Made by a program: the position numbers and the translations under genes. Under the pieces are notes generated by a model. It ran no database searches. It had not been told where the DNA came from and saw only the letters and a program-made list of their open reading frames with translations. From Apostichopus japonicus (Eukaryota; Echinodermata; Holothuroidea; Aspidochirotida; Stichopodidae), in the NCBI RefSeq assembly GCF_037975245.1, contig NC_092568.1, forward strand, positions 8,939,001 to 9,003,000: 64,000 nt of DNA, written 5' to 3'. Of this stretch, positions 10,813 through 22,100 are shown piece by piece (position 1 is the first letter of the stretch; every line of letters starts with the position of its first letter).

Positions 10813-13800
10813 GTAATGTTACTATCATCAATTTTTATAGGGACCATATTGGTAGATGCATCATAGCAGATATTTCGATTGAGCATACTCATTTAACTCT
10901 TGTCTGTAGCTATGGTCCAAATCTCGATAATCCTTCTTTCTTCAAGAGTATTACGAGCCGATTACATAGCTTCAATGGTCAGTCTATTATATGGGGTGGC
11001 GACTTCAACTTTGTTTTTAATCTTAGTATATTGATAAGCAAGGGGGGCAGCCCAGAACAAACTTCCACGCCAGAGATGAGTGCCTTTTAGGAATGGCAGA
11101 ACACGATCTCATTGATATTTGGAGAGAGAGAAATCCGTTGAATAAGTCCTTTTCTTGGCATTCGTCTGTTGGTAATATTTTTTGTAGGCTGGATTTCTTC
11201 CTTATATCTCGGTCGTTGGTTAACAAGGTTACTAATATTTGCTTCCAACCCCCTATCCAGTCGGACCATTCTTTAGTTGTTTTAGCGCTGTCATTATCTG
11301 ACGTCCCACGGGGAAGAGGCTTTTGGAAGTTCAATAATTCTCTGTTGCCTGACCCGGCGTATGTGGAGGCCACAAATATTTTTTTGACAATTTCATTGAT
11401 AGCACATTTCATCTTGACCCTGCTTCTCGCTGGGAGTATATAAAATACAAAATTCGTTGTCACACTATCTCTTACAGTAAACGGAAGGCATATATTTCAC
11501 GTAAGGAAGAACATGAAATGCTCATGTTGATTTCCGACCTTGAGCAAAAAATAGTCATTGACACCTCCGCCGAAATACGCCGCCAACTGCATGAAGCCAA
11601 GGATAAACTTAATCTTTTGTATCGTAATAAGTTGGAGGGCATTATTGTTCGGTCGAGAGCGAAATGGGTAGAGTCAGGGGAGAAGAATACCAAATATTTT
11701 TTAAACCTGGAACGTCGTAATAAAACTAACAACACTATAAGCAAACTCGTTGTTAACAATCATCATATTTCTGGTAACGAGAATATATACTGTTCGAAAT
11801 GAAAAGGTTCTATGAAAGTTTGTATTCTAGGGTTTTTTGCGACATAGGAACAGTATTCAGTAATATTCCTGTTTTTAATCCCGATGGAAACGATTTCAGT
11901 CATTGTGATGGCGATTTAACCCCCGAAGAGTGTTATAATACTTTGTTATCATTGTCTAATGGTAAATCTCCTGGTTCAGATGGTTTTTTCCACTGATTTT
12001 TATAAGTTTTTCTGGCCTACCATCGGTGACCTTGTTGTGGGTTCACTCAATTATGCTTTTCGCAACAAAGCACTGTCTTGTGAACAGAGCAGGGGTATCA
12101 CCACTTTGATTTGTAAGCAAGATAAAGACCCACGTTATCTCAACAATTACAGACCCATTACATTGTTAAATACGGATTACAAGATAGGAGCTAAATCCTT
12201 GGCGAATAGATTAAAAAGTATTATTCCACACATAATTGGTGAACATCAAACTGGGTTCATCTCAACTTAGATTTATTGGCGAGAACATTCGTTTCATACT
12301 AGATCTAATAGATTACACTTCCGACACGCACAGGCCGGGTCTTCTGCTTTTCATTGACTTTGAAAAGGCTTTCGACTCCATGGACTGGAATATCATTGAT
12401 AGATCTCTGGTCTATTTTAATATTGGGCATACTTTTCGTCGTTGGGTTTCCACTTTGTATGCGAATAGTGTTTCCTGTGTTTGTAACAATGGGTATTCCA
12501 CTGGTTTCTTTCCAGTAAAGAGAGGCGTTAGGCAAGGCTGCCCACTGAGTCCATATCTATTCATAATTTGTGCTGAAATACTATCCAGGTCTATTTTAAA
12601 TAACAATAATATAGGAGGGATCAATGTTTATGATAAGTGTTTCAAAATGTTACAATATGCTGACGATACTGTAATTTTGACTGATGGGACCAGGGAATCA
12701 ATTATTGAGCTAAACAATACTTTTAATGTGTTTAAGTTAGCCTCTGGACTCAAAATAAATTATGGAAAGACAAAGGTTTTTCCCAGTAGGCGATATGATC
12801 ATGACCCCCCTTGATTTCTTAGTGATTTTAATCTCAGTATTAGCAAGGACCCTATTCATTTCCTTGGTATTAGTTTCACACATAATGGAGACGATCTTTT
12901 CAGATTGAATTACATTCAGAAGCTCTCACGACTGAAAAGCCAGCTTAGGATTTGGAGCTCAAGGGATTTAACCCCTATTGGCAGGAACGTCGTGGTTAAA
13001 TCTTTTGCTATGAGTCAATTGGTGTATTTATTCCAAGTTCTCCCCAATCCCCCTAAGTATTTCATGAAAGAGATACAGGACATTATATTTGACTTTGTTT
13101 GGCGTGGTGCTCCAGATAAAGTGAGGCGTGTAACTATGATCAATACTGTTGTTCGTGGTGGCTTGAAAATTATTCATGTTGACACTTTTGCCAATGCTCT
13201 GAAGACTTCGTGGATTAAGCGTTATTGTGATCCTACAGCTATAGGATTCTGGAAAATATTTTTCGATTATCACTTGACCCCCTTTGGAAAACAATTCTTA
13301 TTTCGTTGTAATTTTAAAGGTACCGATATCGCCCATATTAGGAATACTTTCATTAAACAGATTTGTACAGCCTGGGGGGTTGCCAATTTCGCTATTCCGA
13401 CTAGCTATTTTGGTGATCAGATCATTTGGAATAACTCACTCATTAGAATTGACAATACAACAATCTATGATCGGAGGTTTCATTTGGCCGGGGTTACTTA
13501 TGTGAAAGACCTATTAAATGAGGAGGGGTCATTCTTTAATTATGTTCAATTCATTCGTAAATACAATATCCCTAGTTTTCCCTTCACTCGGCTGACAGGC
13601 ATTATTTCCGCTATTCCCCGTGATTGGAAACGGTAGATGCAGGAAACAGTCGATCGTTCTAGTGAAGATTCGGTTATCGATCGTTTATCCAGTATCACAA
13701 GTGTTTCGAGGCTGATATACCCACGTTTAATCAGACATATCTCACTTCCGCCACGTGCATGTGTAAAGTGGAATGCCTCCTTCACATTAACGGAAGATTA

Positions 13801-14249
13801 GATTTTTACACCGGGTATTGGGTACAAATAAGTTATTGTACTATATGAATAAAGTCGACTCACCGCTCTGCATTTTTTGCCATATTGAGACAGAGAGCGT
13901 GGAACAGCTGTTTTGGAGTTGCCATATTACATCTAGTTTTTTGCTAGATGCAGAACAGTTATTCTTCGGACGACAATTTATTTTGACAAATCGTGATTTC
14001 TTTTTTGGTTATAATTTGGTCCTGGACCAACCTATGAACTTCTTCATTTTGCATTGTAAATATTATCTGTATATCTGTAAGCAGAATGAAACTCTTCCTT
14101 CAGTTAATGACTTTTATTATAGAATGAAGTTTGTTATGAAGGTGGAGTCTTGTATAAATTCGAAAAATGGTTGTACAAAGAAAGCGAAGACAAGATTCAG
14201 TATGTTGAAAGATCTGTTTAATCATATCCCCGCAATATTAGGGAACTGA
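10813..14249 (+). pseudogene. LINE ORF2: endonuclease (partial), reverse transcriptase, C-terminal knuckle; broken
   Basis: The apurinic-like endonuclease is seen from mid-domain (GGDFN near 11000, SDHS near 11262). The reverse transcriptase follows: KSPGSDG (~11970), NNYRPITLLN (~12150), FIDFEKAFD (~12350), RGVRQGCPLSPY (~12525), the catalytic YADD (~12657, intact), ASGLKINYGKTKV and FLGI. The C-terminal zinc knuckle near 13880 has CIFC...EQLFWSC, with Gln where L1-type knuckles usually have His. Breaks are frameshifts near 11041 (G run), 11380 (T run), 11795, 11985, 12245 and 13800, plus in-frame stops at about 12812, 13634 and 13797. Most frameshifts are single-base and some lie in homopolymers, so assembly error could account for a few. 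Not able to encode a working protein as read. Confidence 0.92.
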
Positions 14250-14828
14250 TATTTTACATATGAACAAATATGCTAGATATGCTACTAATATGTACACTTT
14301 TAGAATATCTGTTTAATACAAGTTACATTTTGCTTATTATTTGTTTATAATTGTATATATGTATAACCTATGTTATTTATTAATACTAATAGTTATAATA
14401 ATATTAATAATAAAAATTATAAACATTTAATAATTATAATAAAAATATTAATAAAAATAATAATAATAATTATTATGATAATATGTAACATATTAATATT
14501 TGTGTATGCATGTATATATACATATATATTTGAATGTATATATATTTAGGTATGAATGTACATATATATGTGTATATCTATGTATTTATGTATGTGTACT
14601 GGTATTTATTTGTTCACATATATTTATAAAAGAAGCGAGGGGGGAAAATACTCAGTTCGGAAACATTTTTTTCTCATTATGTAAATAGTTGCTTTGTAAC
14701 ATTGAGCTGACATAACAATTTAGTAATCAGAATTGTAAATAATGTAAAAATTGTAATTGTAATAATAATTTAAACAAGTGTGTACCATATGTTATGATAC
14801 TTTTGAATAAATGAGATTGGAAAAAAAA

Positions 14829-14945
14829 GACCTAAACAGGAATGTAGCGAGCTACGGGTTGGAGCTATTCTAATCCATATTTACTTTTATTGCTTGTTGT
14901 TCTATTCATTCCTAGTTTAAAAATATTCACTAAAAAAAAAATTTG

Positions 14946-14993
<48 letters not shown>

Positions 14994-15499
14994 GAGAGAG
15001 AGCGCGCGCGAAAGAGAGAGGATAAATAGGAATATTCGTTCAACCTGTTAACTGATCCTCAAATACAGATGTGGTTTATTGTTTCTTTCTTTGCATTACT
15101 GCGATTTTCTCTGCTTTGCCTGGACTCAGTCTGCGGACATAATGTTGCCCAGAGGCTATACGAATAAAGCTGGTTGGGTGAATTGCTCCATTTGATGTAT
15201 TTTTAATCCAGCTACAAGTATACTACGAACTGATTTAATAACCATAATGAAATTGACCCAAAGTAGAATTCACAACCGTGAATTTGATATAGACTCGAAG
15301 AGTAACCACAATCTGTCACAAATATATTAAGTATTTGTAAGAATTCGAAGTGAATATACCTGGAAATAATTATTTGAATGATTGGTGGGCCATACAAACA
15401 TATATGTAAGGGAGGATTTAACCTAAATTTTTAGCATGTGTTATGCCAGTATTCCACATAATTTCAAAATAAAGAATTTACAATGAAAAGAAGAAAAAA
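14829..15499 (+). other. Candidate 3'-transduced segment of the LINE
   Basis: This lies between the LINE's apparent own poly(A) end (A8 at 14821-14828) and the A-rich tail that abuts the right target duplicate. It contains a TA array (~14949-14989), a GA-rich patch and a terminal AATAAA (15468-15473) 12-15 nt before the tail. Readthrough to a downstream poly(A) site at the source locus would produce this layout. The alternative is an unusually long 3' UTR. Confidence 0.55.
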
Positions 15500-15515
15500 A
15501 ATATTTAGGACGTAT
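15500..15515. repeat. Target-site duplication, right copy, of the LINE
   Basis: Identical over 16 bp to 10797-10812 and preceded by AAGAAAAAAA, as expected for target-primed reverse transcription. Confidence 0.88.
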
Positions 15516-15703
15516 CATAACCTCGTGTTAATACACAACTGACGAAAGCGTAGGCAATAAAAAGCAAATGGTGTGGGTGTTTGGTATTTTATATATAGTA
15601 GATAACTCCCGCGCATCATATTTCCATACGATAATAATAAACTATGGAATTGCGGAGTAAATTTCACCATGGCTTACACAAGGGATCGAACATTACTTAA
15701 GGG

Positions 15704-16303
15704 CAGTGGCGGACTGGCCACACGGGCATTTGGGCAGTGCCCTGTGGGCCGGTGGGCCGGTGGGCAAGGTAGCCTGGTAAAAAGTACAGCCCATTTTCAC
15801 ATGAGTTAATAGAATACAGACGGGCTGTGTAGAAATATATTTTTAACTGTGGGAATCCGCTCATGAAATCACCATGTTAGTTAGTCTGTGTAGTTCGTAA
15901 CAAAAAACGTGCTATTAGCAACCCTTCCGTGCTAATTTATTATATTTAGGTTTTTGTCAATTTTTTTGCAAGCATGGTGTCACAAAATGCTTGAAAAACT
16001 AAATGAAATCCAGTCTAAAACATATACTTTTGTTTATATTCGTTAACGTTTTTATCTTTCCTCAGTTTAATCGCGTGTTGCTTCTGGAAATTATTTTTGG
16101 GTCATTTTTAAAGGATTATTGTTAACTACAAAATTGAGAAATATAGCACCATTTTGCATCTTAGCTTCACAAACTTTCAATAAAGAGGGGGAAGCCCCCT
16201 CCCCCAGGACGGCGATCACTATATGTATGTAGCATATCAATGAATAATAACCCGGTCTAGGTGGAAAATACCCGGGCCGGTTTTAAGACCCAGTCCGCCT
16301 CTG
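15704..16303 (+). mobile_element. hAT-like MITE, copy 2
   Basis: A 600-bp full-length relative of 3718-4308 in the same orientation. Termini are CAGTGGCGGACTGG and, inverted, CAGAGGCGGACTGG (13 of 14 match). Left flank CTTAAGGG (15696-15703) pairs with the right flank of copy 1 (CTTACGGG). Right flank GTACAATC (16304-16311) pairs with the left flank of copy 1 (GTAGAATC). The right flank is GPCR coding sequence on the minus strand. Confidence 0.9.
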
Positions 16304-16609
16304 GTACAATCGATCAAAGCCAATGGCTACTATTGAAAATATAGATACATTAGTTAGTGAATGGTTCACACCTTGTGAAATCTTGCAACCATATAGAAAC
16401 CGAAAAACGGCCCTAAAGTTTCGACGACAGAGTGAACAGGAAGCACAATGATTCCATCAAGAAGATCGGCAAGAACCAAACTAATGATGTCATAGTTAAT
16501 GTACGTTCTAAGACGCTTTTCTTCATTAATTAAAGGACAGTTAAGTTAAACCGTTGATCGCAATAGTTGCCACGGTCAGGGAGTACCAAGGCAATGCATT
16601 GACGAAGGT
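16304..16609 (-). pseudogene. Rhodopsin-class GPCR exon, 5' half (TM1 to DRY box)
   Basis: On the minus strand: TM1-like WYSLTVATIAING, loop NEEKRLRTY, TM2 with the classic SLVLADLL motif and LPVHSVVE, then TM3 ending VAIGFDRLY, a DRY-box variant. It stops exactly at the MITE edge (16303). The next codons of the exon (GCT ACC ATT GCA CCC) are found at the far side of the 12.6-kb insertion, at 3709 downward. Three single-base disruptions are visible besides the insertion: two T-run deletions between TM1 and TM2 (~16530-16550) and one shift between TM2 and TM3 (~16368). No start codon could be assigned. Non-functional as read. Confidence 0.85.
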
Positions 16610-18156
16610 TAAATCTTAGTTCTTTCTCAAAAGAGAAGTTGTACGGTTCCGCAGTAGTGATTTGTGTCTCATCAGTGATCTCCAAGATAATTGATACTCA
16701 TAAATCCCAGTTGCCAGAAATTTCAACTAGAAATACTTGCTTGAGAAATTGAAGCGTGGTTTGTTCTACCAAGAAGAATGCTTATATTTGCCTTTTCTTT
16801 AATTCAGTGTCTTAATTCAATGTCTGTCGTGAAAAGTTGCAAAATGAGACTTCCTCTCTCCAACAAGATTTCCTATTTTCAGATATGCTCTGAATAGGTT
16901 CTAGTCTAGTATTTTTTAATGTCGCTTATAGATCCAACCAGATGTTACTGTTCTTTTTGCCATGCGCATGTCTCAAGGAATTAGTTAGCTGTCACTTTCT
17001 ACAGTACCAATTAATTGTTGATGAATTCTACGTATAAGTGCGAGTAAATTCTGAGATTTCGAAATTATTTTACATTTTGTTTTTATTCAATGTTAAACTA
17101 GAGTTACGGGAAACTTTAGCACCATGGCAGTTTAATATATCATTTATCCCGGTTGATGTGATATCCTTTGGTTTTCCTCTACCGAATGAAAAAAAAAATG
17201 AGAGAAAAGTAAGAAAATACATAAACATAGGGAGGTGTTTCGATTTTTTTTAGGATATTAGATTAGAATCAGATTATGTTTAAATATCCTTGTATTTCAA
17301 GAGTAACATCCGTCGACATCACATAATTTCTACCACGAAAATAAACAAAACAATGAAAATAATATCAATTTTTAGAGTCAAAACACCATGAAAATAGTTT
17401 TGCAATGTTATTTTTAAACACAAAGGCTCAGACCTTGCAGGAAAGAGTAAATTTTAAATCTCCAATTTGCGTTCTTACTTAAAACTATGGATTGGTATTG
17501 GAAATCTACATAGTAGTGGTCGATGGTAGCAGGCAATATATGAAGCACATATTATATCTGTTTTTTTTTTAAAAAAGAGAAAACAAAAAGAGAAAATAAG
17601 AGAAAAAGAAGAAGACCAAGGTAACAGCAACAGCACAATATCACCATAAGTGAACAGAGTAACGCTAAATATAGCGGTAAATAAATATGTAGCACGTTAG
17701 AAGCCAGTCAACTAACCACCAAAATATATTCAAAGAAATATGGAAGATCGTAATATTAAGATATTAATAATGCAAATATCGCCTTTTTTTTAAACAATAT
17801 CTTCCTTTTATCATCAGTGTTTTGTTTGTGACGTTATATCACACTCAATCAAACTTTGAACCGTTCTTGCAATAGAAAGCTTTTATCACCCTTTTGCTCG
17901 TGGAATGTTAGTGTCAGAACATAACTAACGTAGTATTGCTTCGACTTCACATACAATTTCTATCTAATTTTTCTTATCAACAAATTGGTAGCATCTATTC
18001 TGGTCAGGTGAACAAGTGAAACATATATGCAAGTCAAATCATTTGATTTGATTGCCAAGACAAACAAATGTGACTCGAGTCCAAGTCATTCATTCAAGTC
18101 AATATCACAGAAAGAAAGAAATATATAATATTACACACACATATATATATATACAC

Positions 18157-18191
<35 letters not shown>

Positions 18192-18251
18192 GGTTGGTGC
18201 GTGTGTGTGTGTGTGTGTAATATATTTATTTCTGTGATATATATATATAGG

Positions 18252-18307
<56 letters not shown>

Positions 18308-21300
18308 TATATACATATATGTATACATATATATATTCTTTTCAATACTAGATTTGGTTTGTAGGCATATTATACTTCCTCATGGAATATAAGTTTATTT
18401 CGTGTACGTACTGAATACCGTGGCTACTTTTAATTTCATAAAGATCGTCAAGCGCGGCATGAACACGTACTTTGCACACGAAAAAACTGTTTTAATCAAA
18501 GTTGACCTTGCTTTAAATACATTCTAATCAAATCTACGCTTTAGGTATCTTTTAAAAATGGCCTCCAAATCATTATTTATTTTTATCACATTATTTCAGG
18601 TCATCGGTGACAACAAATAAAACGACTTCATCCTCGGTTCACTTATATTCCTCCTGACTTTATATATTACGACTCCAATATACGAACAAAAAAAAGAAAG
18701 GAAAAAAGGCATTTATTAGCTTTTAAAAATTTTAGTCGTGATGGGGGAGAAATATGAGAGAGAAGATACAGGCGAGAAGATGCGGAGGTAAAGATGAGTG
18801 TCAAAGAGAGATGGAGAAGGCGTGGATGGTATCATGACAGTTGCATATATGTTTGCGCATTGAATATTATCTATAGTTCAGTACCTTTTTTTTAATAATG
18901 TTTCAAAGAAAATCATGATTCTATTTTTAAGTTCAAGATGGTTTTCCTTTAAGAGACTGGCCAACATAGTAGGATATAGCTCAGTTGGAATTAATCCAGT
19001 AATCGTCGACAAATCGTTTTCGTCGGTGTCCTTCATGTAATTATAGAATGCACGCTTTATAATTGATGTACCTAATGCGCTCTTGGTAATTAACGAGATG
19101 ACACGAAACCTTGTTTGATTTAGGTTGAGAATTATATATGTTCCAACTCAATATAATCTCAATTATATATAATTATATATAATTATATTCATCAGTTGCC
19201 TTCCATTTCACGTAACAGAGTCTGTTCAAAGTATCTCTTTCGAGATCCGGCTTAAGGAATCACACATGATTCCGAGTTGGTTAGCATCAATTTTAATCTC
19301 TCTCAGTATATAATAGACATTTTGATTAATGGAACATTTGAGTGGGATTCGTGACACCTCAAATCCGCCAAGTACAAGAAATAGTTAGATTTTCATTCTA
19401 TCAGCGATATTAATTATATAAACTATATTAATACTATGATATGATATCTCCATGACAACCGTTACTTTATAATATAATCTCTAATTGCATCATTTCTAAA
19501 GTTAAAATCAGTGAAACTTGTGGCCATGATATTGAAGTTGAGCTAAAACGAAATGAAAAGTAACAATAAGAAAAGTTCTCGAGAATGCATCATGATATTT
19601 ACAAATCCATAAACTGTGTAGATCCTCGCCGGATAATATTTACCTTGCCTGGGCGACTTTGACTAGTGAAACCTTGCATTTGTATTCTCAACAATAGATG
19701 TATTTGTGTCATACAAACAACGTATACGTAGCTTGTCTCGTTATCATATGGTTGTATTATGACATAAGAGCTGTCGAAAACCATCAAAACGTTTTTTTTT
19801 TTTTCAGGCAATCATATGACCTTACCATAATATATGACAGCGTTGCGTAACCTGTGTTGTACAGAATCGCCCCCCCCCCCACCGTCGCTGAAGGGTACGA
19901 GAAAGGACTCCATGCAGGTGCGATTTAGCTGTAAGCATGAACAGTAAATTGGTCACACGCTTGATGTGCAATGACTTCATCCAATTAATTTACCTTTGCA
20001 AGAAAAATGACTCCTTCCTTAGCATCGTATAAGCACCTTTGAGTTTCTATATTTACATTAAAAGCGGTAACATGAACAGCTTAAGTAGGCTCTCATTGAC
20101 ATAATACACTATCCATCGCTTACGTTATAAATGAATAAAACAAACTATAAACAAATTGTCTTCCGGAAACAAGGAACAAGAAAAGAGTAGGCTCTTTAAG
20201 GATTGTGTATCACTTTATATATCTGTTTATCAGAATCTCATCAAAGTCGAATGAATAAAATCAGATCTCTTTATAACGTTCCTTTATCATTCAAATTATT
20301 CATTCATTATTTCATTATTGTGAGATGATTTCATTTCACTGTTTTTAATAAATATTTATAAATATTATAATAACATAAATCTATATAAATCAAAATGGAT
20401 CAAACCACCTCGGTACACCCCAGTCCGTTGCGTTCAATATTTGTAACGTTTGCAGCATACACAGTACTGAAATCATATAAGTTTCTAGAAATGAACCAAT
20501 TCTTTTCATTTTTTAACTTAAATCTGTTAAAGTATGTTGATAAATAATCTTCATAACATTCTGTATTTGTTTTATAATTCGTCTCTCATATATTTCAGAG
20601 GTGATACAGTTTAAACCAATTAATTGCGCTTGGGTTGTAACTTCATAATTATATGACTTTATTTACACTACGGGGTTTGCGGATTTAGATGCGCTTAATG
20701 GGAGATTTATTCATCTTTAAACCCAATATATAAACTCACGGATGTCCACACATTTAATAATAATGTAGGATTTTGTTTTATTTGCAATTCACTTCATCTG
20801 TTCTGGTGATTATTTTGGAACACAAAAGTTAATTGTTATGTTCTCAAGCTACCTTGTTCGTTTCTGGAAATAGTCAAGAGTATCATATCTTTATGTCTTT
20901 TTAATATACCTTTATATACAGGCGAAAAACACATTACAGAACACAATTAATTTTAGGAAAGAAATTATAACGTTTTAGATTCTTCCCAAGATCAATCAAG
21001 GAGAACTGGCGTCACACAAGGACATGGTAATTATAATATGTACTTATTGTTAAAACAGAACAAATACAAAAATCGAATAACAAATATTTATATCATTTTA
21101 ATATACCCTAATACTGTTTTTACAGAGCTCAATAAATGTTTTATCCAAATTTGATAATTTCGTAAGGCTATTGAGCCAATATGATATATCTAAAAGCTAT
21201 TTCTAAAAAACACAACTTAGAAAAAAAAAACCTTCCTATTGATGCGAAGGACGTAAGGATGGCGCCCTTTTGATTCCATACCAGGGAACCATAGTTCTAC

Positions 21301-22100
21301 AGTATATCGCTTTCTTGTCATTAAAATCTAAAAACTAAAAAATGAAAAATATTAGTATAAAATGTTAATGTCATTTAATATACATGAGATCATATAAAAC
21401 CCTATTCAAATGAAGATACGTTTGGTCGACCTCTTTGAACGAGTGATTTTAATACATGCCTGGTCACTGATATTTGGAGGTGGGAATTCTGAAACGTCTT
21501 TCAACCTTTAATTCAACAGAAAATGCCTGTTCGAGCATTTTGAATCAGTTTTAAATATCCATATAGAAATTCGACAACATTGATTTTTCTTCCAAATTTG
21601 ATAATTTTGTAATGGCTTATACAGTTTTATGGTTTTTGATGTTTCGAGGTATTTCATGAATTGCAACACAAGTATTGCGCTTAAAAAGTAATCCCTGCAT
21701 AATGCAGAGTTGAATGAATAATGTAAAATGAATAATTACATACATTAATATTCTGAACGTTTAAGTAGTAAATAATATATATTGGAAGATTTGTAACATT
21801 ATGTAATAGAATATCCAAATGGACATTTCAAATACATTGTAATAACACGCTATGACGTAATTATGGTTTTAGGGCCCTTTTCAAGAGTGAGAGCTGAGGT
21901 CCTTCACTGTTACTTCATCTAAACTGCACATTTTGTCTGGCTATCTTGCTTGACAGACAGTTTTGATCCGTTCGGTCCAAAGGTCAGAACCAACCCTTGG
22001 GGCCCAGGGATATCGAGGGGTGGGTGGCTTGTTCAATAAACCTCTTGAACCGCATATTACTTCGCCTCTGATAACATGCACGTTCGATGATTTTTAGTGA
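16610..22100. other. Long gene-free stretch
   Basis: AT-rich sequence with no convincing coding exon on either strand. It holds the TG/TA hairpin at 18103-18345. It is probably intergenic DNA between the GPCR remnant and the 3' end of the NLR-like gene; part could be 3' UTR of the latter (minus strand). Confidence 0.5.
18103..18345. repeat. CA/TG and TA microsatellite folded as an inverted repeat
   Basis: ATATCACAGAAAG...AAATATAT...TTACACACAC on the left (from 18103) is the inverse of GTGTGTGTAATATATTTATTTCTGTGATAT ending near 18240. A further TA array runs to about 18340. The open frames here are low-complexity artefacts. Confidence 0.8.

Larger units (their letters stand above)
10813..15499 (+). 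mobile_element. 5'-truncated L1/Tx1-clade LINE with possible 3' transduction
   Basis: The insertion is bounded by a perfect 16-bp duplication. Its 5' end falls inside the endonuclease domain. The ORF2-like region runs to 14249. It is followed by an AT-rich 3' UTR with AATAAA (14806-14811) and an A8 tract (14821-14828), which looks like the element's own end. A further ~670 bp leads to a second AATAAA (15468-15473) and a second A-rich tail directly before the right duplicate. The endonuclease-RT-Zn-knuckle order and the RT motif style point to L1/Tx1 relatives; the exact clade needs a tree. Confidence 0.88.

Noticed and set aside
3718-16303. Simple composite transposition of 11.4 kb by two flanking MITEs
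   Set aside because: It explains the outer 8-bp duplicate but not the matching inner flanks (CTTACGGG/CTTAAGGG); kept only as an alternative to circle integration.
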